Below, in pieces: positions 24,005-32,150 of a stretch of DNA of 42,948 bases (its first letter is position 1; each line of letters begins with the position of its first letter). Below the pieces are notes generated by a model, which searched no databases, was not told the DNA's origin, and saw only the letters and a program-made list of their open reading frames with translations. The DNA is from DATLWR01 sp035576205 (GTDB taxonomy: Bacteria > Pseudomonadota > Zetaproteobacteria > Mariprofundales > Mariprofundaceae), in contig DATLWR010000014.1 in the NCBI GenBank assembly GCA_035576205.1, forward strand, positions 1 to 42,948, in the 5' to 3' direction. Made by a program: the position numbers and the translations under genes.

Positions 24005-25316
24005 GCTTGGCTCCCGGTGCGAAATGGTGCACCTCAAATTCATCAGACCAGCCGGATGCGGAATCCACTCGCACCTTGAACCGGTATATTCCCTTCGGCA
24101 GCGACGGACTCAGTCGCAGAACGATATCCTTGCGACCCACACTGTCAAAATGCACCTTCGATGCTGCCAATGTATAGGCATCGGCAGCCAGCCCTTCGAC
24201 CTTGATGTGCATATCTACCGGTCGGTAAACCTTGTTGGCGATATTGACCCGGTACTCGAGCACCTGATCGCCCTGCCAGCTTTCGCCCCGGTAAACGGTA
24301 AACCAGGCCGGTGCATAACTCATCAAGCCGGCTACGAACAGGGAGGCGCCGAGCAGCGTGAACATGGTCGCCGCTTTCGCGCGGGAAAAGAACGAACCGA
24401 TCGCACCGCGATAAGCGCCCTTCTGTTCGTCGCCGATCACGAAGCGCAACAGGCCGGGGCCGGAAAGTTTTTTGCTTTTTGCATGCAACTCGTCGCAGGC
24501 GCTGATGCACTCGCCGCAGTTCACGCAGCTGTCGAACACCTCGGTCTGGCGCGGATCGATATCGAGGAAACAGGCGTCCACGCAGTAGCGGCAGGTCACG
24601 CAGTGATCGGTGCGGCTGGTGTCATAGGCAACATGCAGGGTATCGCGCGTCTTGAAGGAGTGCTGCCAGACCCGGTAGATGCACATGTACTTGCACATCA
24701 GGTGTCGGATTACGGCGATATCCAGCACCATCACCGCCACACAGACGAAATAGATCCAGTGCAGTGAAGCAGCAAGCCGCGCGTCCTCGTGGAAGGTCAG
24801 GAACGACCAGATTACGTCCGGCGGATAGAAATAGAGCAAGGGGATGAGGGCATAGAACATCGAGGCAGCCAGAATGGCGGCGCCCAGAATGACGTAGTTC
24901 AGCATCGATCCACGCCTGGCTGCGACCTGCATCTTCTTGCCGCTCATATCCATCATCTTGGCCCGGCGTCCGAGCAACTTGCGGGTCAGGTCGTTTGCCC
25001 ATTCGGAAACCGTATTTTGCGGACACATCCAGCCGCAGAAGACGGCGCCCACCAGCGAATACATCATGACCAGCAGGCTGGCGACGAAGATCCAGAAGCC
25101 GAGCACGAGGAAGATGTCGGAGAACCAGACCTGATGATCGAGCAGCACGAATGCGCCGTCGACCGGATCGATGCGGAACAATCCAGTGGTCGGGATCAGC
25201 ACGAGGATCAGCAGCGTCAGGTATTGTGATGCCCTGCGTAGCGGATGCAGCTTCTGTGCACCCGGCACATGTTCGACCGCAACCGGAATCTGCTTCAATG
25301 CTTCATTGGCTGCCAT
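23997..25316 (-). CDS. ccoG: Cytochrome c oxidase accessory protein CcoG
   Basis: 439 residues with about five membrane helices, two ferredoxin-like Fe-S sets (CVTCRYCVDAC and CVNCGECISAC, near residues 235-270) and GAVFCGWMCPQNTV in an early loop, followed by a C-terminal Ig-like domain. This is the RdxA/CcoG family. In Rhodobacter it acts in copper handling for cbb3 assembly. CAGGAG precedes the ATG. The usual partners ccoH and ccoI are not in the window. Confidence 0.95.
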   Translation of the reverse strand: MAANEALKQIPVAVEHVPGAQKLHPLRRASQYLTLLILVLIPTTGLFRIDPVDGAFVLLDHQVWFSDIFLVLGFWIFVASLLVMMYSLVGAVFCGWMCPQNTVSEWANDLTRKLLGRRAKMMDMSGKKMQVAARRGSMLNYVILGAAILAASMFYALIPLLYFYPPDVIWSFLTFHEDARLAASLHWIYFVCVAVMVLDIAVIRHLMCKYMCIYRVWQHSFKTRDTLHVAYDTSRTDHCVTCRYCVDACFLDIDPRQTEVFDSCVNCGECISACDELHAKSKKLSGPGLLRFVIGDEQKGAYRGAIGSFFSRAKAATMFTLLGASLFVAGLMSYAPAWFTVYRGESWQGDQVLEYRVNIANKVYRPVDMHIKVEGLAADAYTLAASKVHFDSVGRKDIVLRLSPSLPKGIYRFKVRVDSASGWSDEFEVHHFAPGAKHA

Positions 25317-25325
25317 CAGCTCATG

Positions 25326-28001
25326 TTACTCCTGTCGCAGGATTCGGGCCAGCGGACTGACCTGCTGCAGCCGACTGCGCCATTTTTCGATGTCTGCAGC
25401 ATTGCCGTTTGCCATGGCCAGTCGCAACATCGAAGTGATGGCGCCCTCGTGATCAGGCCGCAGTTCGAGGATTCGCCGTAGCGCTTCCTGCCTGCTGATC
25501 CCATCGGGCAGGCCATGCTGCAGGCTTTCATACATCCGGTCGGCGAGTGCAAACGCCGGCCATCTGTCAGCCGGGTTGGCATGATTCGCCATGCGGGCCC
25601 AGTATATAGCCTGCTGTTCGTCGCCGGCGATCTCCGACTGCCAGAGCCGCACATCCAGACTCGTTGCAACCCAGGCCCGCTCGAAAGTCTCCCTGTCCGC
25701 CATCGGAATCGCGAGTTGACCTGCTGCGGCTTCCGCACTCGCTCGCCAGCCCAGCAACCATTCCCAAGTCTGCTGGATATCGACGCCTCCGGCATACCTC
25801 ACCCTGGGAAGGGTATACTCGATGACCGGCGCCCACTCATCCTGCACGGCGGCATGAAAATCGGGAATCTCTCCCCAGTAACGGCCGAGCCAGGTCCACA
25901 GGCCTTCGCCTCCAGTCACCTGCCGATGCGCCGTATCCGACAGGCTTGCCCACTGTCGCAGAGCCGGCAATGCCGACACCTGTCCGTCCTTCACACCCAC
26001 CAGCGCCATGCGGTAACCGTCGATGAACACCACTCCATGCCCGAATACATTCCGGAAGGTCTGCATCACCACCTTCAGCGAAGGCACATCGAACTGGTTA
26101 AGAGCCAGCCACTGGACGAAAACCCCATGCCCGCTCAAACGCTCGCGGACTCTCCGGAACTGCTGCAACGACAACAGATTGGCACGGCCGGCCATATCCG
26201 GATGAAACAGATCGCCGATGATCACGTCGTAATGCTGCCGGTCCGCCCTGAGAAAGCGCCGCGCATCGTCGTGCAGGATACGCATCTTCCCGGTCACGCC
26301 ATCGTTGCAGGAGGCAAAGGATGTTTCCGCCGCCCGGATGGCACCGCGGGACAACTCCACCGCCGTCATTTGCAAGTCGGGGAAAGGCAACGCACCGGCC
26401 GCGGTGATGCCCGTACCTAGCCCCAGGAACAGCACCTTTTTCGGACCATCCTGCAGCAGCAGCGGCAACCGCGCCTGGTTCTTCTGCACCGTCACTGCAG
26501 TCGGTTCGGTAGAGGCATCCATACGCTGCAGATCCGACAACAACAGGCGCTGGCCACTGTGTTGCTCCACGACATGCGTCAGGGCAACAGCATCCTCGTA
26601 GATCGACAGGCCGGTTGAATCCTGCAGGGACGGCAACAGCGTGGAAACGGCCGGCAGCTGCCGCACCGGCCAGGCAATGGCCAACAGTATCGGCAGCGCC
26701 AGCCAGTAACGCCGTTCCGTAACCCAGCGCATGCCGCAAACCAGCAACAGCACGGCCGCCAAGCAAAGAGCACCGGCCGCACCCAGGGATGGCAGCAGTA
26801 CAAAACCCGCCAACACGGCGCCTACGGCCGCCCCCAGGCTGTTGGCACCGTACCACCAGCCTCCCGCTTCGTGCTCGGATTCGGATCGGCGGACAAGCAA
26901 TGGCAGCCACGCACCAAGCGCCAGCGTGACCGGAAAGGTGATCACGGCGACAACCGCGCCTTCAGCGAACATGGCCGCAGCCAGCGACGAAAAATCCGTC
27001 GAATTGGCCCAGCGACTGATGGACGGCAACGCATAGATTCCGGCCACGGCAAGCAACGAGGCACCCAGCGGCAACACGGCATACCAGATGGCACCTTGCA
27101 GATGACGGGCGAACGCACTGCCCAGACCGATACCCAGCAGATAGACGAGCAGCAGAACGGCCAGCACATATTCGGTGCGCAACAGCACCATGCCGTACAT
27201 GCGGGTCCACACCATCTCGAGGATCAGTGCCGCAGCCCCCACCCCGGCATAGGCCAGCATATCGACCAGTAGCGGTCGCCTGCCATTGCCTTCTATTTCA
27301 TCTTCCACCACGCGGGAAAGATGCCTGGCAAGCCAGTAGGCCAGGCAGGCAAGAAATCCGCCGAACCCCGCGACCAGCCATACCGACATCTTCCATCCCA
27401 GCCACGGCAACAGCAGCAACGGTAACGCAGCACCAAAGGCACCGCCAAGCGCATTGGCGCCATACATGGAACCCAGCTTGAGGTGCAGTGGTTTGGCTGC
27501 CCTGAGAGCGAACGGAAAGGCCATGCCCATAGCCGTAGCCGGCAGCATCAGCACCAATGAAACCGCCAACCCTTCTGCAGTATACCAGGCAAATAATCCG
27601 GTTCCGCCGACCGCGAAGACCAGCCATTGGTCGAGCCAGGGCATATACACCGGCATCAACACCGCGTAGACAGCGATACCGGCCTCGAGCAACGCCAGCC
27701 AGGACATCGCCCGTGAAGCGGATAGTTTGCGGTGCGCACCCAGCAGACTTCCGGCACCGAGACCGATCATGAACGCGGTAACCGTGAATACGACACCGAA
27801 TATGCTGATGCCGAACAGCAGCGACAGCATGCGGGTCCAGAGCACTTCATAGGCCAGTGCGGTCACCCCTGTCCCGACGTACAGGGATAACAGAATGACT
27901 GGCAACCGGCGGTTCACGGAATCAGCGGATATCAGGAAAGGAAAAATTAGCGCGGTGACGGCGTCAATATGGCCAGAACCAGGCGATCGATGTGGCGGCA
28001 T
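25326..28001 (-). CDS. Polytopic membrane protein fused to spermidine-synthase-like methyltransferase fold
   Basis: About 890 residues. The N-terminal half has some 12-14 membrane helices in two repeats, each opening with a YE(V/M)xWTRM-like motif (ALAYEVLWTRM and ALILEMVWTRM). The C-terminal part holds a SAM-fold domain (LGLGTGIT, then a polyamine-synthase-like core near 520-680) and an alpha-helical tail. Such fusions are common but poorly understood. The start is uncertain: ATG 28001 overlaps the previous gene by 38 bases, while a GTG at 27917 would place the first helix at the N-terminus. Its place among oxidase genes hints at a role in assembly. Confidence 0.82.
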   Translation of the reverse strand: MPPHRSPGSGHIDAVTALIFPFLISADSVNRRLPVILLSLYVGTGVTALAYEVLWTRMLSLLFGISIFGVVFTVTAFMIGLGAGSLLGAHRKLSASRAMSWLALLEAGIAVYAVLMPVYMPWLDQWLVFAVGGTGLFAWYTAEGLAVSLVLMLPATAMGMAFPFALRAAKPLHLKLGSMYGANALGGAFGAALPLLLLPWLGWKMSVWLVAGFGGFLACLAYWLARHLSRVVEDEIEGNGRRPLLVDMLAYAGVGAAALILEMVWTRMYGMVLLRTEYVLAVLLLVYLLGIGLGSAFARHLQGAIWYAVLPLGASLLAVAGIYALPSISRWANSTDFSSLAAAMFAEGAVVAVITFPVTLALGAWLPLLVRRSESEHEAGGWWYGANSLGAAVGAVLAGFVLLPSLGAAGALCLAAVLLLVCGMRWVTERRYWLALPILLAIAWPVRQLPAVSTLLPSLQDSTGLSIYEDAVALTHVVEQHSGQRLLLSDLQRMDASTEPTAVTVQKNQARLPLLLQDGPKKVLFLGLGTGITAAGALPFPDLQMTAVELSRGAIRAAETSFASCNDGVTGKMRILHDDARRFLRADRQHYDVIIGDLFHPDMAGRANLLSLQQFRRVRERLSGHGVFVQWLALNQFDVPSLKVVMQTFRNVFGHGVVFIDGYRMALVGVKDGQVSALPALRQWASLSDTAHRQVTGGEGLWTWLGRYWGEIPDFHAAVQDEWAPVIEYTLPRVRYAGGVDIQQTWEWLLGWRASAEAAAGQLAIPMADRETFERAWVATSLDVRLWQSEIAGDEQQAIYWARMANHANPADRWPAFALADRMYESLQHGLPDGISRQEALRRILELRPDHEGAITSMLRLAMANGNAADIEKWRSRLQQVSPLARILRQE

Positions 28002-28326
28002 GGGCAATAGCCAGCGTCAGACTCAGACCGGCAAAGATCATATGCGGAACGAAGACATTTTTGCCGAAAGCCACCATGGCCACCCCGAGCGTTCCGGTAA
28101 TCACCAGCAAGACCAGCAATGCGATGCCCATGATAGCCAGAACCTGATGCTTGCGTTTGGTCGTGATTTTGCGCTCAGGGCTCTCTTCGTCGTCTCCGGC
28201 AAACTGCTGCATGATCATTTCCGACGAAGCCCCTTCGCTGGGGCCAGCCGCCACAGCAACCGAATGGGCACCTGCCGGGACAATCAGCGTCAGTAGAAAC
28301 AGGCTGGCCAGCCAGAGCTTACGCAT
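27964..28326 (-). CDS. Secreted/membrane protein of the accessory operon
   Basis: 120 residues from ATG 28326, with AAGGAGGAGG just upstream. A signal peptide (cleavage near AGA, about residue 20), a periplasmic linker and two helices (about 63-85 and 92-115) are visible. Histidines occur in the last helix region (AHAATSIAW). It overlaps the preceding small gene by eight bases. Function unknown. Confidence 0.75.
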   Translation of the reverse strand: MRKLWLASLFLLTLIVPAGAHSVAVAAGPSEGASSEMIMQQFAGDDEESPERKITTKRKHQVLAIMGIALLVLLVITGTLGVAMVAFGKNVFVPHMIFAGLSLTLAIAHAATSIAWFWPY

Positions 28327-28558
28327 CGGTGGCCTCCTCCTTATCATCTTCTTCCTTGCCGCGCGTCCAGGCATGCCGCCAGTACAGGACGACGGCAAGG
28401 ATCATCGGTGCAAAAACAAGAAAGAACAGGAACACAAAAATTGTCCATGGCGTATCAATGGTGACGTGGAGATAACGGTAGCTGTCGACCGCCCAGGCGT
28501 TCGAAGCGCCGGCCAGAAACAGGATACCGATTGCCATCACATTGAATATTTGCTTCAT
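28319..28558 (-). CDS. Small signal-peptide membrane protein
   Basis: 79 residues from ATG 28558 (GAGGA seven bases upstream). A signal peptide (ending about AWA) precedes a short exposed part (SYRYLHVTIDTPW), one membrane helix (about 32-54) and a charged acidic tail. Coupled by overlap to the next gene. Unknown; possibly an accessory subunit of the oxidase complex. Confidence 0.72.
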   Translation of the reverse strand: MKQIFNVMAIGILFLAGASNAWAVDSYRYLHVTIDTPWTIFVFLFFLVFAPMILAVVLYWRHAWTRGKEEDDKEEATDA

Positions 28559-28560
28559 GA

Positions 28561-29601
28561 TCATTTCCTCTTTCCTGCAGGAACATCCTCTGCGCAACGG
28601 AACCCGAAGAAGTCCGAAGCGTAATTGGGTAGCGAATAATTACGGTGGTAAGTCGTGGTCGAGAAGGGGTCCCCCTTCCATGAGCCGCCGCGCATGACAC
28701 GGTACTGCTCTTTTTCCAGTTCGGCCGCACCTTTCTTGTAATGGGGGTCTACAACCTTCGCCTCAAATACCGTACCCGGAACACTCGAACCAGGGTACGG
28801 TGCCAGCACATCCGCGACCCACTCCTGCACATTGCCAGCCATGTCTATGACACCATAAGGACTGGCTCCTGCCGGATAGTGGTCCACCGGTGTCGTATGG
28901 CCAACCTGGTAATAGGTATTGAGGTTTTCCGGCTTCATGCCATTACCCCATGGCCAGCGGCGAGCATCGGTACCGCGGGCAGCCTTCTCCCATTCGGCTT
29001 CCGACGGCAGACGCTTGCCTGCCCAGGCACAGTAATCTTGGGCATTGTACCAGGAGACCATGGTTACCGGATGCATATTGAGCCCGGGAGGAATCTTTCC
29101 ACCCTCCCAGTTCAGCGGTGGCCTGTAGCGCTTCTCGGCAACGAACTGTGCATATTGCGCTTGGGTGACCGGATATTTGTCGATGCGGTATGCGTGGAGA
29201 CGTACCTGATGTTCCGGCTTGTTTTCATCATTGGCCTGTGGCGAATTCGTGCCCATGGTGAAAACGCCTGCCGGGATTTCGACCATGGATCCGACTTCCT
29301 TCCACTGCGCAGGCGTCAGCAGCGCCTTCACTTCCTCCGGCGTATAAATCGGCAACGGATTGGCAGCCTCTTCATGCTTCTCCTGCACATAGATCTCTTC
29401 ACCGGCAGCACGGATGTGTTGCTGCATATCAGCTGGATCGTAACTGGCCTTGGCCCGCATCTCGTGCAGTCGCAATATACCAAGATCCATCACATGCAAT
29501 GATCCGCCGATCATGGCTGCGGCAATGCAGGTGATCAGTGTAGCGGTCAAAAGTTGCTTGCGCCGTTTTCTTTCCCTGGGGGACAGCTCTGGTCGTTTCA
29601 T
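28561..29601 (-). CDS. Membrane-anchored SUMF1/formylglycine-generating-fold protein lacking catalytic Cys
   Basis: 346 residues: a basic N-terminus, one anchor helix (about 17-38), a linker, and a SUMF1 domain (about 105-340) with MVEIPAGVFTMGT, RLPSEAEWEKAARG, GNVQEWV and RGGSWKGD. The segment after RGGSW, where true formylglycine-generating enzymes have the two active cysteines, reads STTTYHRNYS and has none. It is thus probably a structural or ligand-binding member rather than a sulfatase activator. The start overlaps the upstream gene by four bases (ATGA). Confidence 0.9.
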   Translation of the reverse strand: MKRPELSPRERKRRKQLLTATLITCIAAAMIGGSLHVMDLGILRLHEMRAKASYDPADMQQHIRAAGEEIYVQEKHEEAANPLPIYTPEEVKALLTPAQWKEVGSMVEIPAGVFTMGTNSPQANDENKPEHQVRLHAYRIDKYPVTQAQYAQFVAEKRYRPPLNWEGGKIPPGLNMHPVTMVSWYNAQDYCAWAGKRLPSEAEWEKAARGTDARRWPWGNGMKPENLNTYYQVGHTTPVDHYPAGASPYGVIDMAGNVQEWVADVLAPYPGSSVPGTVFEAKVVDPHYKKGAAELEKEQYRVMRGGSWKGDPFSTTTYHRNYSLPNYASDFFGFRCAEDVPAGKRK

Positions 29602-30140
29602 TTGACTACGGCATTATCCTCTTGCTCGGTGTCATCCTCAGGAAGTGGCTCGGCATCGGCTACCATGGGGCTACCCTGATCCCAACCGTAATATCGGCGT
29701 ATAAACAGCTCGCCTGCTACCCCACCGACCGCACAAAATTCCATTTGCAAAATAACGAAGAATCCCCAGAGCGGCCAGGGGAACAGGTGCACCCCCATGG
29801 GCAATGTATGCGTCACGCTCTCGTAATAGTCCCAAACCAGCACTCCCAGTGGCGGGAAGTGCGCCAGATACTTGCCACCGAAGCCGTAGACGGCGCCGAC
29901 CACCACCCCGGTCATGACCGGCAATATGGTCATCGCCATGACCCAGGAAAAATCAAAACCATTGATCCCCATGAACCATTCGATCCGCACCCCGAGAAAC
30001 GTCAGGCCGGTATCGATCAGCATTGAACCGATGGCGAACGCCACCAGACCGCGGAGCCACTTCGGTCCCCAGGATGGGTTGCGAGCCAACTCCGTCTTGT
30101 ATGAGGGTACGTAAGCTGGCTGTTCCTTATTCTCACTCAT
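29598..30140 (-). CDS. Four-helix membrane protein of the accessory operon
   Basis: 180 residues with about four membrane helices (roughly 30-50, 65-88, 95-115, 120-145), an N-terminal cytoplasmic segment and an acidic C-terminal tail. The central loop has YYESVTHTLPMGVHLFPW with possible metal- or heme-binding histidines. Overlaps of ATGA type on both sides show tight coupling. No family recognised. Confidence 0.8.
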   Translation of the reverse strand: MSENKEQPAYVPSYKTELARNPSWGPKWLRGLVAFAIGSMLIDTGLTFLGVRIEWFMGINGFDFSWVMAMTILPVMTGVVVGAVYGFGGKYLAHFPPLGVLVWDYYESVTHTLPMGVHLFPWPLWGFFVILQMEFCAVGGVAGELFIRRYYGWDQGSPMVADAEPLPEDDTEQEDNAVVK

Positions 30141-30619
30141 TTCGAATCGACCCCCGTCAGCTTTTGCTGCTCGGCCTTGCGAGTTTCTTCCAGATACCAG
30201 TCCTTGACCTTCATGGATGCAAAATATCTAGCCAGCAACTTCCTTTGGGATTCCGGGAGGTTGGCATAGGAGGGATGCTGATACTGCTTTTTGAGCCGGC
30301 TCGGCAAAATGGTCTGTGGATTTTCGGCTGAGAAATATCGATACAGCCAAGCTTCGTCGCGCAATGAGCCGATACCATCCAGACTGGGAGCCGGAACCAA
30401 CTGCATGACGTTCTTGACGCCCCAGATCGCATGGCAGTCACGGCAGCTCAGACCGCGATAGAGATCAGCGGCAGCCTTCGCCGTTGCTTCATCGGCAGTG
30501 CTGTAGAACGGCACTTCCTCATCTTTTTTGGTCGGGTGTCCGCTGAATATCGCTTTACCGACAGCAAACAGAACAAGGCCGGCGATCGCGATCGCAATCC
30601 ATCGCTCTCCGGTTTTCAC
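30137..30619 (-). CDS. Membrane-anchored monoheme cytochrome c
   Basis: 160 residues. The start is GTG (30619), 9 bases after the CcoS-like stop. One N-terminal helix (about 8-25) anchors a cytochrome domain with SCRDCH near residue 60. In the place where the axial Met is expected the sequence reads TILPSRLKK, so Met is absent there; a His in YQHPSY is an alternative sixth ligand. It could replace the heme-binding domains missing from the CcoP-like subunit. Confidence 0.88.
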   Translation of the reverse strand: MKTGERWIAIAIAGLVLFAVGKAIFSGHPTKKDEEVPFYSTADEATAKAAADLYRGLSCRDCHAIWGVKNVMQLVPAPSLDGIGSLRDEAWLYRYFSAENPQTILPSRLKKQYQHPSYANLPESQRKLLARYFASMKVKDWYLEETRKAEQQKLTGVDSK

Positions 30620-30628
30620 AGCGGTTTC

Positions 30629-30892
30629 TTACTCGTGAATTTCGGCGCGCTCGGCCAGAACCTGATCGCGGCGCTCCATCTGCTTCTTTTTGACTTCCTG
30701 GGCCTTGGCAAACTCTTCGGGCGTCATCTTGTCCTGGTCGTTCTCATCAAACACAAGATACTTGATATCCTCGTCGAACTGCTCATTCCGTGCGGCCCAG
30801 CGAATACCGAACACAACACCCACCAGAATGGCAGCACCACTCAGCAACCAGATATAAATCGTCCAACCATCCTGCAACTGAACACCAAACAT
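30629..30892 (-). CDS. CcoS-like protein, C-terminally extended
   Basis: 87 residues with one N-terminal helix followed by GIRWAARNEQFDEDIKYLVFDEND, matching the CcoS pattern (F.W..R..QFDD....I..DD). CcoS is needed for metal or heme cofactor insertion into cbb3. Classical CcoS is about 50-60 residues; the extra 30-residue charged helix here is unusual. AGGAGG precedes the ATG. Confidence 0.75.
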   Translation of the reverse strand: MFGVQLQDGWTIYIWLLSGAAILVGVVFGIRWAARNEQFDEDIKYLVFDENDQDKMTPEEFAKAQEVKKKQMERRDQVLAERAEIHE

Positions 30893-30921
30893 ACGTCCTC
30901 CTGAGTCAGTGAAGTGTCTGC

Positions 30922-31233
30922 CTAGAACAAAAAGCCGTCAAGCAACTGGACCGCCGCAAAGACCGATGCTGCCATGACGCCAAGCGCAATAAGAGCGAAC
31001 AGAACCTTTTCTCCAGGTTTCAGCTTTTCCTGTTGCGAACGAAAATATCCGACGATGATGCCAACGAATACGGCAATGGCGATCATCATAAAAATGAAAA
31101 TGCCCACGCTGTACCCTTGGCTACGCATGCTCTCGACACCGAGATCAAACGTCTGCACGGCGGGAGCAGCACTTACGTGCAGTGGAATCATGGTAGCAAC
31201 GGATGCGAACAACAAACGATTCAGCATGTTCAT
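30922..31233 (-). CDS. Two-helix secreted/membrane protein, first gene of the accessory operon
   Basis: 103 residues: a signal peptide or first anchor (residues 1-22), then two helices (about 42-63 and 77-98) joined by a loop with KLKPGEKVLF. A similar FKPGEKLLF immediately precedes the anchor helix of the NorC-like cytochrome at 37413. GAGAGG precedes the ATG. It follows the oxidase operon terminator; TATGAT on the minus strand (31266-31261) could serve as a -10. Function unknown. Confidence 0.72.
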   Translation of the reverse strand: MNMLNRLLFASVATMIPLHVSAAPAVQTFDLGVESMRSQGYSVGIFIFMMIAIAVFVGIIVGYFRSQQEKLKPGEKVLFALIALGVMAASVFAAVQLLDGFLF

Positions 31234-31280
31234 CCTGACCTCTCAGCAAAGCTGGCGTGCATCATACACATTCAATTGAA

Positions 31281-31315
31281 CAAAACAAAAAGCGCCGCCC
31301 CTGGGGGGCGGCGCT
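31281..31315 (-). terminator. Strong terminator closing the cbb3 structural operon
   Basis: An 11-bp perfect stem (AGCGCCGCCCC 31291-31301 / GGGGCGGCGCT 31305-31315, loop TGG) followed on the minus strand by TTTTGTTTTG. It separates the ccoN-to-CcoQ-like genes from the accessory operon. Confidence 0.93.
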
Positions 31316-31332
31316 CGTTCGTTAACCGGTGA

Positions 31333-31467
31333 TTAGAACTTCACCGTGCGCGGATCTTCCGATCCCTTCTTGTGCTTGTCGACCCACAGGCTGTACACCA
31401 GCGGCACAACCAGAGCAATAGTGATCACAAGGAGCGCTCCAAACTGCGGATTATCCAGATCAATCAT
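31333..31467 (-). CDS. CcoQ-like 44-residue membrane peptide
   Basis: ATG 31467 with GGAGGAA upstream, 44 codons: one hydrophobic helix (about 10-28) flanked by WVDKHKKGSEDPR. The size, single helix and position in the oxidase operon fit CcoQ, although sequence conservation in that family is too low to be sure. It is the last gene before the terminator. Confidence 0.7.
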   Translation of the reverse strand: MIDLDNPQFGALLVITIALVVPLVYSLWVDKHKKGSEDPRTVKF

Positions 31468-31478
31468 GTTGTTCCTCC

Positions 31479-32135
31479 TTAGTGTGCAATCGAGTGATCA
31501 GGCTGCCAGCTGAAGTGCGGCAGACGCTTCACAGCAATGATGACCGCCAGACAGAAGACGATGAACCACCAGAATGCGATATGGTAGCCCTTGTCCCACC
31601 ACGGCTGCTTGCGCTCTTTCTCGCCATTCGGCTTCAGATTGCCTTCGAAATTGGCCTTGTAGACGTGATCCGCGATAACGGAGTACTCCTCAAGGTCTAC
31701 ACCCTTCTGCTGCAGCTCGATGATCTGCGGCGCAATGACGCGCAGCTGGTTCATCGTGATCGGGTGCTGAGTACGCTGAAACTCGTACGGAGAATCAAAG
31801 TGCTTCAGGGTATCCTCGATCAACTCCATGGCCTTCTCGTCGGCCTTTTCCGGGCTGATGGTCTTGTCATCCATCACCTTCTGGACCGACGAGCTGTCCA
31901 TCAACGCAACATAGTCTGCGTAGATAGCCGCCGTCGGACGCTGGCCATAGAGCGGGAAGGTAATTGCAATTGCAGTGAAAAAGGTCAGCAGCAGAAGCCC
32001 GATCACCGGACGCGGCAGCGGATTGTTGTTCTCCGCGATACCACCCAGGCTTTCGTGCTCCCAGGTATGCCGGGCCTGTTGGTTCTGGTCGTCCGTTGTC
32101 AACGAGATCAGCGGGCGTGAAAATATCCAAGCCAT
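31479..32135 (-). CDS. CcoP-like cbb3 subunit without cytochrome c domains
   Basis: 218 residues. The N-terminal part has HTWEHESLGGIAENNNPLPR, the conserved entry of CcoP (normally a WDGI.E.NNPLPR-type motif), followed by a helix (about 43-64), a helical periplasmic segment of about 100 residues, and a second helix near the C-terminus (about 187-205). No CxxCH occurs; the only Cys is in the last helix. Classical CcoP carries two heme c domains. Its place directly after ccoO supports it being the third subunit, probably fed by separate cytochromes. Confidence 0.82.
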   Translation of the reverse strand: MAWIFSRPLISLTTDDQNQQARHTWEHESLGGIAENNNPLPRPVIGLLLLTFFTAIAITFPLYGQRPTAAIYADYVALMDSSSVQKVMDDKTISPEKADEKAMELIEDTLKHFDSPYEFQRTQHPITMNQLRVIAPQIIELQQKGVDLEEYSVIADHVYKANFEGNLKPNGEKERKQPWWDKGYHIAFWWFIVFCLAVIIAVKRLPHFSWQPDHSIAH

Positions 32136-32150
32136 TGTTTATCCCCTCCC

